Part shown: positions 50,701 to 54,476 of the stretch, one piece after another
Numbering within the stretch: the first letter of the stretch is position 1
Layout of the letters: each line of letters begins with the position of its first letter
Assembly (NCBI GenBank): GCA_017591395.1
Contig: WEDG01005261.1
Span: 1 to 64,000 of the forward strand
DNA: 64,000 nt
DNA from: Schistocephalus solidus
Lineage: Eukaryota; Platyhelminthes; Cestoda; Diphyllobothriidea; Diphyllobothriidae
Direction of reading: 5' to 3'
The notes under the pieces: generated by a model
Told to the model about the DNA's origin: nothing
Database searches by the model: none
What the model saw: only the letters and a program-made list of their open reading frames with translations
Made by a program: the position numbers and the translations under genes

Positions 50701-53700
50701 TTAGCCGTCATCAGCCAGCCACACCCAACCCCCAGGCGCTGCGGCGCCCGAGGCTCAAACTCGCGACCTGTTGAGCAGAAGTCCAACGCTATACCACCTG
50801 CGCCACGAGCTCATTGCCATTAAAACTAGCTGTGCTGTATACGCGTTGGACAAAAATAGCGCCTGACTGGCTCAGGCAACTCGTTGGTCCGAGAGCTTTG
50901 AGGCTGCATGAGTTCATAACTACTGCCTTACACGCGTGTGGAACTTTAAAAATGCGGGCTTTTGAGACGCATCAGCAACCGCGACCGGTCCTCCAACCAG
51001 TTTTGCTGTTGACCAAGCCAATAACACTTTGTTCCAATGGATTTCCCGGAAACTTGCGGTTACTTTCTGAGAATATTAAAATGGTTAAAAAGTAAATTAG
51101 GATATATGCCAGAATGTCCCTGGAGAACACAAGGGAACCCACTGATGAGTCCAAGTCCTAGCTGCTGATGAAAAACGTCAGTTTTATTCAGCGGACGATA
51201 GGAAACGTCTTTGAACTTCCTATCGGTTGCAAAAAGGTTGGAAAAAATGCACCAATACACAAAGAACATGCCAAAGGAGATCGCTTACATAACTTCATGT
51301 GGGAAGCAAGTAACCGCCCTAAGTTGCATTAAATAAAACTAAATACCTACTTAATCAATGACGGTAGTATGCTTTAACTATTTTCCAGTTGAATTAAGTG
51401 GGTGAAGGTACAGTTGGTATGTGAATAGCTTGATGCGTGTCGAGTTTGATCCTAAACGATGCCAGACACGAAGAGAGAGAGGGGGAGAGAGAAAGAGAGT
51501 AACATTCGTGGACAGATCGTTCCGTGCTGCAATCGCTCTGTCATTGAAGAAAAACTGGTCTACATTGAGCCTAGCTTTTCTTATGTATAGCTGTATAATG
51601 TCTACTACAGTTTTCACAATTTCAGCACGGATTTAGCCTTCTGGAAAAGATTATTTACCACATTAGTGTGACTTTATATGTGCCCCTACGATTGACCACA
51701 CAGTAGATGCCTTGGAACAACATGGGGCTACATAAGGACACGCTAGGCTTTATTGGGAAGGCGCGTCCATAACAAATTTCCCACCTACGTGCATGCTCAC
51801 GCCATGCCAGCCACCTGCGCTATCTCCATACTTCAGTATTCTTGACTTGGTCGTGACATAAGACTTAGGTTAAAGAGGAGGGGAGAATTTTGTGGGTACT
51901 GCGGAAGTCTGCTACCACTATAAACTAATTCACGGGCAAGTCCCCGTCCATGCACAGCATGCTGTAGGGCACACGGTGGACATCGCCGGCAATTAAGGTC
52001 AAAAGTTCAACGCCTCATGAAGCTTCAAATGGCTCCTGGGAGAAAATATCGCTGGATGGAGGTGCCTGCATTTCGGTTGTCATCTTTATTTTAAATTCTA
52101 AGAAACAATGTGGCCTGAAAACATAGGTTATGCCCAATCCAAGAAGAAACCAAATAAAATGCATGATTTTTTGGATAAAATAAACCACAAAAGACGTGCT
52201 TATATGTAAGTCACATTATAAGGGCTGAATAATCAATCCCTAGGTAATCGGAATGAGAAATAATGGAAGATGTGTGAAGTTACGTGCACGAAAAAAAGGC
52301 TGCCCTAGGTACTTCGACACTTTGGGGATTTTAGTAAAAGCCAAGCAAAAGGGCTGAAAAGTAAATTAGTGTGTCCGATGACCTCAGTAGACATCCGGTA
52401 AGATGAATTTATTAGTTTGAAATATTCTTGTGTGATTATTGGAAAAGATTAAAGTTCAGGTTATGTCTAAACAAATTCATCCACACAAATAGTTTTTGAT
52501 GTAATAATTGACTGAATTTAAATGACATTTAGCTCAAGGCAGCCAGGGAATAAAGTATTGCGCATTTTTCGAATATTGTTACGGCGTGCACATAGTTAAT
52601 AATGTTGGCTAGTTTTTGATAAATATGCACATAAAAGCCATCAGAAAATATGTCGTTTGTGTCAAGGCTGCTGGGATAGAACCAAAACGAAAGGATTCTA
52701 ATGGTAAAGTCCGCAGCCAAATTATTTTCGTTATTGATGAGCTGCGAAAATGTCTGCTTTATAGTTGAATGTCATAAGTCTTGGATATTAAGAATAAACT
52801 CGGGTCACAGCACAATTTCGGGATAAAAATTCAGTTGGCTGTCCAAATTTAGCAATCGAGTACCCGCCTCTGAATAAACACATGACCAGCCGAATATTCC
52901 GTCTTTGAAAAGGGCTTATTGAACAGAAAAATTAACACCAAATAAATTATAAGAAAAATTATTCATTTGTTTCTGCTCAATGCTCGACAAGGTCTTCCAG
53001 GCCTCTAGGGCTCTAATACTGAATCATGCAATGTATGTTCTCATTACACAGAAAAATTAGGCATTTACTGGATAAATACATTTGCAGCCTGAAACGCAAA
53101 ACAGCAAAACTTGGTTATATGTCAGTTAATTCAAGTCTTTCGCTCACCTTTTGCAATGAATCCATTATTTGTTGAGCGACGAACACAATCAGCTCCTCCA
53201 GGTCTTCGTAACTGGGGAAAAATTTAACGCGCTGATTTTCAAATGTCAAGTACATTTTCAAAACAGGTAGACGTTCCTTATGATTTTCGTCAAAAAGATC
53301 AACCCAAGATTGAAGATTCCTTTCAAGAAATAATTTTATCTAAACTAATAAATTGCAAAATATGAAAATACCTGATTTGACAGAACGACAGAAGAGCAAT
53401 TGAAGAAAGCAGAGAGCATATCAGACCGTAACGGTGGGATAGCATTTTTTCCTGAAAAAAATGAGCAGATCTTCGGAAACCACCTAAACTCTCTTATGCT
53501 ATTTATTGCCAAACTTACTTATTCATGAGCATAACACTGTTGGTTGTGCATTCGGTTTGAACGTTTGTCTTAACTACCTCGAAGTTAACAGAACCCATTT
53601 CGCTGTATGGGTAGAAAACGTTAATAATTCACAGGCATTACCGAAATTTAGTCACTTCAACGAGGTTTAGCGAGGCGAAGTAACGTTGACAAACATCCAA

Positions 53701-54476
53701 AATCTTCCCCATGTGCGGATAAAGCAGCATTAGCCTTTGGCTGAGGCGCCTTTTATTTGCGGTGTAAGCTTTATGCCAAGGATTTGCAAAATTCATGCCA
53801 CTAAACAAACATAAGTTATCGGAAATAGTGGATCACATTGGCTCGAGGACAGGAGGAGTCAGATCTTCCATTTCAAGACCAGGAATATTTGGTTTTTTAA
53901 GGGATTGCTGTAAAAGTGATTTTTGCATGCTGTTGTAAAAATTTTCTTGAATTTCTACAAGGACTTGATTCAGTTCATGCTCCTTCGCAATGCGCAATTT
54001 GTCAGGGATTTTTTCCATAATATTATTCAACCAGCTATCCTGAATAGGAGGCATGAAACTGCCCTGAACGCATTCCTTCATTTTTTCGTATGCAACCTTT
54101 TAGAAGTATGTTTCAAAATAAGTCAAATACCCTAATTTTCCTAGTTTGACTCATCATCTAAGATAAAAAATAATAAAACTATGTCTTTATTACTGACGAC
54201 GGCAGATGGGGTGGTGGTTTTTCGCTCTCCTTAATCAACTTCTCTCTTTCAATTATAGCGTCGTTGCATAATCTTGCGCGCCTGATCCTAAAGAAAAAAA
54301 TTACAGAATAAAATATTTTACATAATTCTTCTGAATTTTTCCTCGCGAGCCTTTGCGATTGTGTAGTTAAGCATTTGTTGGAGCTTTGGATCTTGTTCCT
54401 TTGCCCGAATGGCTGCTTTGACTTCCTCGATTGGTGGCAATTTGTCCGGTGGATTTCGCACATTGCTAGTGTTCAT
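2970..54476 (-). CDS. Axonemal dynein heavy chain, 5' part (31 exons; 3' part outside window)
   Basis: This is the force-generating ATPase subunit of an axonemal inner-arm dynein, acting in cilia or flagella on doublet microtubules. I joined 31 exons by GT-AG (once GC-AG) sites with consistent phase; they give about 2081 codons. Visible landmarks are the AAA1 P-loop GPAGTGKT (about residues 1284-1291), AAA1 Walker B CFDEFNRI (about 1334), AAA2 P-loop GMPLGGKT (about 1565), AAA2 end [12 protein letters not shown]3 P-loop GPTGTGKS (about 1921) and AAA3 FIDDMNMP (about 1988). AAA1 starting near residue 1240 means a short tail, as known for the DNAH3/DNAH7/DNAH12 group of roughly 4000 residues; the N-terminal motif [16 protein letters not shown] also fits that group. 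I cannot choose the exact paralogue. One single-base frame break lies in the exon at 10792-11299. AAA4 to the C-terminus must lie left of position 1. Confidence 0.93.
3163..5122. other. Dynein intron 30, no recognised gene
   Basis: Apart from an interrupted (CT)n tract at about 4489-4540 I recognise nothing here. Open frames present are short and without family similarity. Confidence 0.6.
5123..5289 (-). CDS. Dynein exon 30 (AAA3 Walker B)
   Basis: Encodes [36 protein letters not shown] and [15 protein letters not shown]. The I-D-D-M-N-M-P motif is the AAA3 Walker B. Acceptor CAATTAG; donor TG|GTGAGT splits a tryptophan codon with exon 31. Confidence 0.95.
5935..6645 (+). mobile_element. Penelope-like element copy 3: RT thumb to GIY-YIG endonuclease
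   Basis: Frames on the plus strand encode [38 protein letters not shown], then [20 protein letters not shown] and [18 protein letters not shown]. The second half is the GIY-YIG region (I-Y-x-L-P followed downstream by E-G-H-x-x-x-F) and the first half the post-palm RT sequence seen also in copy 2. Frame breaks and the loss of the palm mark it as dead and 5'-truncated. It sits in dynein intron 29. Confidence 0.7.
6646..9538. other. Rest of dynein intron 29
   Basis: Holds a (CAC)n/(CCA)n tract at about 7758-7801. No gene, RNA or recognisable mobile element was found in the remainder. Confidence 0.55.
9539..9826 (-). CDS. Dynein exon 29 (AAA3 Walker A)
   Basis: Encodes [36 protein letters not shown] and [27 protein letters not shown] is the AAA3 P-loop, a regulatory ATP site in dynein. 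Ends [11 protein letters not shown] at GTAAG. Confidence 0.97.
9827..10791. other. Dynein intron 28 with a (TGG)n tract
   Basis: A (GGT)n run at about 10738-10762 lies about 30 bp from the exon 28 donor. Nothing else was recognised. Confidence 0.55.
10792..11299 (-). CDS. Dynein exon 28 (AAA2/AAA3), one-base frameshift
   Basis: The exon starts [19 protein letters not shown] in one frame and continues from about 11205 in the next frame with [14 protein letters not shown] and [20 protein letters not shown]. Its length, 508 nt, is one more than a multiple of three although both neighbouring splice phases are zero, so exactly one extra base is present, in or near the ccggg run at 11205-11209. 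No better splice solution was seen. Probably an assembly error; otherwise a null allele. Confidence 0.93.
11300..13654. other. Dynein intron 27, first part
   Basis: No gene or clear element recognised. Homopolymer T tracts and AT-rich sequence occur at about 12840-13100. Confidence 0.5.
13655..14010 (+). repeat. SINE family 1, copy 2, flanked by ~98-bp inverted arms
   Basis: The centre (about 13755-13910) carries a tRNA-like B box (CAGGTTCAATCCTCG) and the core GGTATGACTGGCCGACGACG. The left arm 13655-13753 is the near reverse complement of the right arm 13913-14010; both include the CCTTGGGGCTC/GAGCCCCAAGG pair and GTTAACGGAACTCACT. Other copies have this arm only on the 3' side. Confidence 0.75.
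14055..14225 (+). repeat. SINE family 1, copy 3
   Basis: Contains a B-box-like GGTCACGGAATCGAGCC, then the core ATAACTGGCTGATGGCGGCT and CCAGAAATGGTCATTCC. Lies 45 bp after copy 2 in the same orientation. Confidence 0.7.
14226..15129. other. Dynein intron 27, last part
   Basis: No gene or repeat recognised. Confidence 0.5.
15130..15354 (-). CDS. Dynein exon 27 (AAA2)
   Basis: Begins [14 protein letters not shown] after CATCTAG and continues [20 protein letters not shown] and [14 protein letters not shown], the AAA2 Walker B and following helix. Ends LLQAS at GTGAGT, directly before the sequence P-A-T-V-S-R-C of exon 28. Confidence 0.97.
15885..16060. repeat. Foldback family with TTAGGG-like interior (15.9 kb copy)
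   Basis: Left part GGCAGGAAATGGGATCAGGA and a GTGGTTTTGCCCGAAAT segment, an interior with GTGGGTTAGGGTGAAAGTTA, and a right part with CCCCTGTCCTGTCGGGG. This layout matches the complete member at 47950-48393. Confidence 0.5.
16356..16539 (-). CDS. Dynein exon 26 (AAA2 Walker A)
   Basis: Encodes [19 protein letters not shown] and then [16 protein letters not shown]. The AAA2 P-loop reads GMPLGGKT; the family commonly shows G-x-P-x-G-G-K-T here, so lysine and threonine for nucleotide binding are present. Ends SHE at GTTAG. Confidence 0.95.
16540..18164. other. Dynein intron 25
   Basis: No gene, RNA or known repeat recognised; open frames on the minus strand near 16610-16907 show no dynein or transposon similarity. 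Confidence 0.5.
18165..18394 (-). CDS. Dynein exon 25 (AAA1/AAA2)
   Basis: Encodes [20 protein letters not shown], then [12 protein letters not shown] and ends MMIVRH. It links AAA1 to AAA2 and its last two bases complete a glycine codon with exon 26. Confidence 0.95.
18484..18729 (-). CDS. Dynein exon 24 (AAA1 end)
   Basis: Encodes [16 protein letters not shown], then [16 protein letters not shown] and [19 protein letters not shown], all standard AAA1 C-terminal motifs. Ends DENIL at GTAAGG. Confidence 0.97.
18853..18999 (-). CDS. Dynein exon 23 (AAA1)
   Basis: Encodes [20 protein letters not shown] and [20 protein letters not shown]. The [10 protein letters not shown] motif (sensor region of AAA1) is essentially universal among dyneins. 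Confidence 0.97.
19000..19168 (-). other. GC-AG intron between dynein exons 22 and 23
   Basis: Donor CAG|GCAAGT and acceptor TTTGCAG. The flanking coding sequence leaves no alternative GT donor in the right frame. Confidence 0.85.
19169..19261 (-). CDS. Dynein exon 22 (AAA1 Walker B)
   Basis: Encodes [20 protein letters not shown] and ends VIAQQ. The catalytic acidic pair is in CFDEFNRI. The donor is CAG|GCAAGT, a GC-AG type site; using it gives [12 protein letters not shown] across the junction, as expected for the family. Confidence 0.95.
19262..20917. other. Dynein intron 21
   Basis: Holds a poly-G-rich tract at about 20189-20205 and, at about 20560-20690, a copy of the dispersed repeat containing AAGTCACCGTCCCTGCACCC that is tandemly arrayed at 43.6-45.2 kb. 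Nothing else recognised. Confidence 0.45.
20918..21172 (-). CDS. Dynein exon 21 (AAA1 Walker A)
   Basis: Encodes [19 protein letters not shown] and the P-loop [19 protein letters not shown], followed by [17 protein letters not shown]1 is the main ATP-hydrolysing site of dynein. All P-loop residues are intact. Confidence 0.97.
21490..21860. repeat. Diverged member of the TTAGGG-like foldback family
   Basis: An interior rich in GGGTTAG/GTTAAGG-like words (about 21550-21625) is followed by GGAGAAGGGCATATCTGCC, which resembles the right end of the 25.2-25.4 kb copy. The arms are too diverged to pair confidently. Confidence 0.35.
21850..21962 (+). repeat. SINE family 1, 3' arm only
   Basis: ACTAGCTGTTGTGCGGCTGT to about 21962 matches the tail arm of copies 2 and 5 (GCGGCTGCTGGTGGG ... 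GATCGGTGAGCG). No head or core is present. Ends 66 bp before dynein exon 20. Confidence 0.5.
22028..22375 (-). CDS. Dynein exon 20 (start of AAA1)
   Basis: Starts [19 protein letters not shown] after TTACAG; the W-V-x-x-W-P-G-Q motif marks the end of the linker. Contains [15 protein letters not shown] and [17 protein letters not shown], conserved immediately before AAA1. Donor TTG|GTAAG. Confidence 0.95.
22376..24099. other. Dynein intron 19, first part
   Basis: Holds a (CT)n run at about 22771-22791 and a hammerhead-like motif at 23688-23725. No coding segment recognised. Confidence 0.5.
23688..23725 (-). ncRNA. Degenerate hammerhead-like motif
   Basis: Minus strand reads TTGAGGATCGGGACC then GAAACGTCATCG. 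The GAAACGTC half matches other copies in the window; the first core box has one change from CTGANGA and stem II is only a few pairs. Confidence 0.25.
24100..24260 (+). repeat. SINE family 1, copy 4
   Basis: Core GGGTATGACTGGCTGATGAA followed by GTCAGAAATGGTCATTTC and CTCCCTTGTCTTT; the preceding tRNA-like head is diverged. Confidence 0.65.
24629..24733 (-). CDS. Dynein exon 19
   Basis: Thirty-five codons between TTTTAG and GAG|GTAACAC: it contains [15 protein letters not shown] and ends AAARE. The V-E-x-W-L-L motif follows the S-x-E-G-E motif of exon 18 as in other dyneins. About 7 kb of repeat-filled intron lies between exons 18 and 19. Confidence 0.85.
25200..25445. repeat. Foldback family with TTAGGG-like interior (25.2 kb copy)
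   Basis: Left GGGACACGGCAACAGGAAAT, interior words such as GGTAGGGTTGG and AAGGGTAGGGCTAGCGTTAG, right AGCGCAAGGCCAC and CTCGTGTCCTGTCGGGTGG. The end words are reverse-complement related to the start words. Confidence 0.5.
25780..25930. repeat. AT-rich tract followed by CCCTAA-like words
   Basis: TAATTAATTATTGATCAAGT-type AT-rich DNA (about 25790-25870) precedes CATAACCCTAAACCTAACCT at about 25899-25918. It resembles degenerate telomere-type sequence on the opposite strand to the 25.2 kb copy. Confidence 0.4.
26300..28990 (+). mobile_element. Penelope-like element copy 2, near full length but frame-broken
   Basis: In order on the plus strand: LPKVHKEG (fingers), [18 protein letters not shown] (motif A aspartate), [20 protein letters not shown] (motif B), [14 protein letters not shown] (motif C, Y-V-D-D), [18 protein letters not shown], and about 28440-28590 the endonuclease end [16 protein letters not shown] with LLESWF and [10 protein letters not shown]. 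These lie in at least three frames with stops (for example at 27620 and 27989), so it is inactive. Similar sequence at about 26305-26400 and 28889-28990 (both with a GCCGAAGCGTCAGGTG/TCCGAAACGTCAGGTG string) may be its two terminal repeats. It occupies dynein intron 18. Confidence 0.85.
28889..28935 (+). ncRNA. Hammerhead-like motif downstream of Penelope copy 2
   Basis: CAGATGA, then T, a stem GGTTC/GAATCC-like hairpin, then GAAACGTC and AGGTG. The first box has A for U at the second base (CTGATGA expected), which would impair a canonical hammerhead. Confidence 0.35.
28991..30559. other. Dynein intron 18, middle
   Basis: A frame of 211 codons is open at 29591-30226 on the plus strand, with long open frames on the other strand too. 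I recognise no protein family, splice pattern or repeat in it. Confidence 0.4.
30575..30850 (-). repeat. SINE family 2 (class-II tRNA-like), copy A
   Basis: Minus strand contains GGCAGTCAGCTTACTCTACC, CCATACGTTGCAGCAG, a tRNA-like part with TTGGCTGCCGTCAAGCC and B box GGATTCGAACCCC, then the body CCAAGTTTTACACAACTGA and GAATTATTTACATCTG. Order and words match copies B to D at 42.9-46.2 kb. Confidence 0.65.
31050..31690 (+). mobile_element. Decayed non-LTR retrotransposon, ORF2 3' end
   Basis: Broken frames give [55 protein letters not shown] and [11 protein letters not shown]. The P-D-T-x-x-L-E-R-T and K-T-x-A-A-I-x-E motifs followed by a cysteine/RARIG tail are typical of LINE ORF2 C-termini in flatworms. 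Many stops; clearly inactive. Confidence 0.6.
31799..32089 (-). CDS. Dynein exon 18 (linker)
   Basis: Encodes [20 protein letters not shown] and [17 protein letters not shown], the most conserved stretch of the dynein linker. Ends [13 protein letters not shown] at GTAAATC. A decayed LINE ends about 110 bp beyond its 3' edge and another LINE begins about 115 bp beyond its 5' edge. Confidence 0.97.
32205..33610 (+). mobile_element. Decayed non-LTR retrotransposon reverse transcriptase
   Basis: In order: [46 protein letters not shown] after a stop, [12 protein letters not shown] (motif A), [20 protein letters not shown] (motif B) and [14 protein letters not shown] (motif C, F-A-D-D), then the C-terminal [17 protein letters not shown] and FKRKLDQY. 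It is a Jockey/CR1-type RT with several stops and frame shifts, inserted in dynein intron 17 in the orientation opposite to the gene. Confidence 0.85.
33700..34272. other. Dynein intron 17, remainder
   Basis: AT-rich, probably including the 3' tail of the LINE that precedes it; nothing else recognised. Confidence 0.45.
34273..34476 (-). CDS. Dynein exon 17 (linker)
   Basis: Encodes [17 protein letters not shown] and [18 protein letters not shown], the strongly conserved [13 protein letters not shown] linker motif. It ends THVLK at GTAGGT. Confidence 0.95.
34690..34835 (-). repeat. Dispersed copy related to the 408-bp array
   Basis: Plus strand shows GCATGTCACTGTCCCTGCGC and CAGCGCAAGTCTACC, words shared with the tandem array at 43.6-45.2 kb and with 20.6 kb and 51.9 kb. 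Confidence 0.5.
34968..35212 (+). mobile_element. Merlin (IS1016/ISXO2-like) DDE transposase remnant
   Basis: Frame from 35014 encodes [20 protein letters not shown] and MYNRRRLRR. In Merlin-type transposases G-G-P-G-x-x-V-x-I-D-E-T, followed shortly by R-K-Y-N-R-G-R, holds the first catalytic aspartate. Only this N-terminal catalytic piece remains and an in-frame stop follows at 35212. Confidence 0.65.
35213..36979. other. Dynein intron 16, remainder
   Basis: No gene, RNA or known element recognised. Confidence 0.45.
36980..37366 (-). CDS. Dynein exon 16 (linker)
   Basis: Starts [20 protein letters not shown] after CTATCAG. The motif N-P-G-x-R-x-R-H-W is a hallmark of the dynein linker. 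It continues with [16 protein letters not shown] and ends FEAEIK before GTAGAC. There is no internal stop. Confidence 0.93.
38495..38670. repeat. Foldback family with TTAGGG-like interior (38.5 kb copy, right arm lost)
   Basis: GAACACGGGAACAGGAGCG, GATGGCTTTGCGCTAAATTC and an interior GTCAGGGTTGAGTTTAGTG match the left part of the complete member at 47950 (GGACACGGGAATAGGAACCG, GTGTGGCTTTGCGCCAAATT). Confidence 0.55.
38757..38806 (-). ncRNA. Hammerhead-like motif with intact core boxes
   Basis: Minus strand reads CTGAGGA, T, GGATTC, an eight-base GA-rich loop, GAATCC, then GAAACGTC. Both core boxes (CTGANGA and GAAA) and the GTC cleavage triplet are intact and stem II has six perfect pairs. 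One extra T between the first box and stem II departs from the canonical fold but recurs in the other copies. Stem I would rely on G-U pairs. No Penelope coding sequence adjoins it. Confidence 0.45.
39424..39688 (-). CDS. Dynein exon 15, with a charged insertion
   Basis: Encodes [17 protein letters not shown] and [12 protein letters not shown], then an arginine/glutamate-rich stretch ([15 protein letters not shown]) and finally [12 protein letters not shown] before AAG|GTTCGT. In other dynein heavy chains the segment between the WR/WK helix and the K-I-x-x-F-K helix is short, so about 27-30 residues (around 747-776) appear extra. Confidence 0.85.
39689..41097. other. Dynein intron 14
   Basis: AT-rich DNA with no recognised gene or element. 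Confidence 0.5.
41098..41432 (-). CDS. Dynein exon 14
   Basis: Starts [12 protein letters not shown] after TTTTGTAG and ends in YYKSER with donor AA|GTAAGT. Central sequence includes [15 protein letters not shown] and [16 protein letters not shown]. This is linker-region helical sequence; its final two bases complete a codon with the first base of exon 15. Confidence 0.88.
41980..42105 (-). CDS. Dynein exon 13
   Basis: Forty-two codons from TTTTAG to AAG|GTGAGC, containing [16 protein letters not shown] and [13 protein letters not shown]. The family shows a comparable L-x-Y-x-F-x-P-x-D-I followed by a W-R-I motif here. No start codon lies inside it, so it is easily missed in simple ORF scans. 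Confidence 0.85.
42452..42587 (-). CDS. Dynein exon 12
   Basis: Encodes [12 protein letters not shown], then [15 protein letters not shown] and MVRMENKIR, matching the helical DHC_N2 pattern in which an E-E-L-x-E motif precedes the next helix. The flanking AG (TTTTCCCAAG) and GT (AGG|GTAATG) sites fit the phase. Confidence 0.85.
42763..42810 (-). ncRNA. Hammerhead-like motif beside SINE family 2, copy B
   Basis: Minus strand reads CAGAACT, CTGATGA, T, a GGAAAC/GTTTGC hairpin with one mismatch, GAAACGTC and AGTCTG. ACT/AGT plus CAG/CTG can form stem I with one bulged A. The motif follows tRNA-like copy B in the same strand by about 70 bp of body and spacer. Confidence 0.45.
42885..43035 (-). 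repeat. SINE family 2 (class-II tRNA-like), copy B
   Basis: Minus strand: CCCGTAGCTCAGTTGGCTAG (A-box region), GGCTGTACTAAAGCC (anticodon arm with ACT in anticodon position), GGGTTCGAATCCCACC (B box), then body ACCGAGTTTTTCACAAATG and GAATTATTCAAAACTGCC. Confidence 0.75.
43130..43385 (+). repeat. SINE family 2, copy C, with an 82-nt tRNA-like fold at 43264-43345
   Basis: The tRNA-like part has a perfect 7-bp acceptor stem (GGCCTCG at 43264-43270, CGAGGCC at 43339-43345), D arm GCTC/GAGC, anticodon arm GGCT-GTACTTA-AGCC (ACT in anticodon position), a CCA-CTTGC-TGG extra arm as in class-II serine/leucine tRNAs, and T arm GGGTTCGAATCCC. It is embedded in a longer repeat (upstream GGGCAGTCAGATTGC and CCATACGTTGCAG; downstream GAGTTTTTCACAAGC), so I call it a retroelement, not a tRNA gene. 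Confidence 0.75.
43386..43590 (+). mobile_element. Penelope RT fragment (copy 5)
   Basis: Encodes [32 protein letters not shown] and [17 protein letters not shown], aligning with the post-motif-C part of copy 2 ([20 protein letters not shown]). It begins directly at the end of SINE copy C and is cut off at the tandem array. Confidence 0.75.
43595..45200 (+). repeat. Tandem repeat array, unit about 408 bp, with (CA)n inside
   Basis: The words CAGGTGGCTGGCGCGG (44531 and 44939) and CCATGTTCGGCATTTGTT (44593 and 45001) recur exactly 408 bp apart. Diverged extra units occupy 43600-44500; GTCAGCCACTCCA with TTGGCAACCTTCCAA recurs about 400 bp apart there. A (CA)n run of about 42 bp lies at 44705-44746 and a shorter one at 45109-45120. 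The DNA is clearly more GC-rich than its surroundings. Confidence 0.8.
45690..45900 (+). mobile_element. Penelope endonuclease C-terminus (copy 4)
   Basis: Across two stops the plus strand gives [31 protein letters not shown], then [25 protein letters not shown] followed by I-N-R and a proline-tyrosine pair matches the C-terminal end of copy 2 (ELLESWF ... NDLPNPY). A 3' flank with SINE copy D and a hammerhead-like motif follows. Confidence 0.6.
46085..46212 (+). repeat. SINE family 2, copy D, tRNA-like interior deleted
   Basis: Matches copy C word for word through TGGGGCCTCGTAGC and then jumps to CCACCGAGGCCACCGAG, losing about 60 bases that hold the D arm, anticodon arm and T arm. The body GTTTTTCACAAGTGGGTCAA and ATTATTCAAATCTGCCAAAA follows. 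Confidence 0.75.
46370..46417 (+). ncRNA. Hammerhead-like motif with mutated core, after Penelope copy 4
   Basis: Reads CAGAACT, CTGAGGA, T, GGAAA-GGAGGGGG-TTTCC, then AAAACGTCAATC. Stem II is perfect but the invariant G of the GAAA box is A, which would be expected to abolish cleavage. Confidence 0.4.
46420..47306. other. Dynein intron 11, remainder
   Basis: An open frame on the minus strand (46634-47020) shows no recognised similarity. No other feature seen. Confidence 0.45.
47307..47485 (-). CDS. Dynein exon 11
   Basis: The exon runs from CTACAG to GA|GTACGT and encodes a segment with [18 protein letters not shown] and [15 protein letters not shown], typical of the linker-side DHC_N2 region. 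It joins exon 10 after an asparagine codon and splits a glutamate codon with exon 12. Confidence 0.85.
47950..48393. repeat. Complete foldback element with long terminal inverted repeats and TTAGGG-like interior
   Basis: The ends ATGCCTTGTATG (47950) and CATACAAGGCAT (to 48393) are exact inverted repeats; the pairing continues with CTAAACAGGACACGGGA against TCCCTTGTCCTGTTTAG (a few mismatches) for about 40 bp and more weakly for about 90 bp. The interior (about 48035-48235) is made of words such as GGTTAGGGTTACGTTTAGGG. No coding capacity. Confidence 0.75.
48394..50185. other. Dynein intron 10, remainder
   Basis: No gene, RNA or known element recognised. Confidence 0.45.
50186..50479 (-). 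CDS. Dynein exons 9 and 10
   Basis: Exon 9 is 50479-50323 and starts [11 protein letters not shown] after TTACAG; exon 10 is 50277-50186 and contains [17 protein letters not shown], ending at GTGAGTC. The codon split between them (G|TT) joins in phase. They encode tail/linker sequence. A 2.7 kb intron holding a SINE copy and a LINE scrap separates them from exon 8. Confidence 0.85.
50556..50815 (-). repeat. SINE family 1, copy 5 (full head, core and 3' arm)
   Basis: Minus strand: GTGGCGCAGGTGGTATAGC (A box), GGTCGCGAGTTTGAGCC (B box), core GTGGCTGGCTGATGACGGCT and AAATGGCCATTCCAGTC, then the arm with GCGGCTGCTGGTGGG and ending CCGATCGGTGAG. This copy best shows the plain organisation of the family. 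Confidence 0.75.
50816..53147. other. Dynein intron 8, remainder
   Basis: Holds the LINE scrap at 51378-51617, a (GA)-rich tract at about 51470-51500 and, at about 51880-51990, a dispersed copy related to the 408-bp array (CACGGGCAAGTCCCCGTCC, CACACGGTGGACATCG). The rest is AT-rich and unrecognised. Confidence 0.5.
51378..51617 (-). mobile_element. LINE ORF2 C-terminal scrap
   Basis: Minus strand encodes [20 protein letters not shown], comparable to [17 protein letters not shown] at the end of the 32-33.6 kb RT. Only about 40 codons are alignable. Confidence 0.5.
53148..54476 (-). CDS. Dynein exons 1-8 (N-terminal tail) separated by micro-introns
   Basis: Exons, in gene order: 54476-54322, 54287-54194, 54157-54131, 54096-53837, 53800-53642, 53602-53519, 53483-53372, 53339-53148; together 1083 nt or 361 codons. 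The start ATG at 54476 opens with [15 protein letters not shown]; the first in-frame family similarity comes soon after, so the start is likely but not proven. The seven introns measure 34, 36, 34, 36, 39, 35 and 32 nt, each with GT and AG ends and phase kept. Exon 3 is only 27 nt. Family-typical strings include [16 protein letters not shown], a segment with [17 protein letters not shown] and VVLSNQ. An apparent frame clash between exons 6 and 7 vanishes when the acceptor just before TGGTTTCCG is used. Confidence 0.85.

Noticed and set aside
53452..53519. Apparent frameshift between dynein exons 6 and 7 near the A6 run
   Set aside because: Using the AG before TGGTTTCCG instead of the later TTTCAG gives a 35-nt intron and an unbroken frame with family-like sequence.
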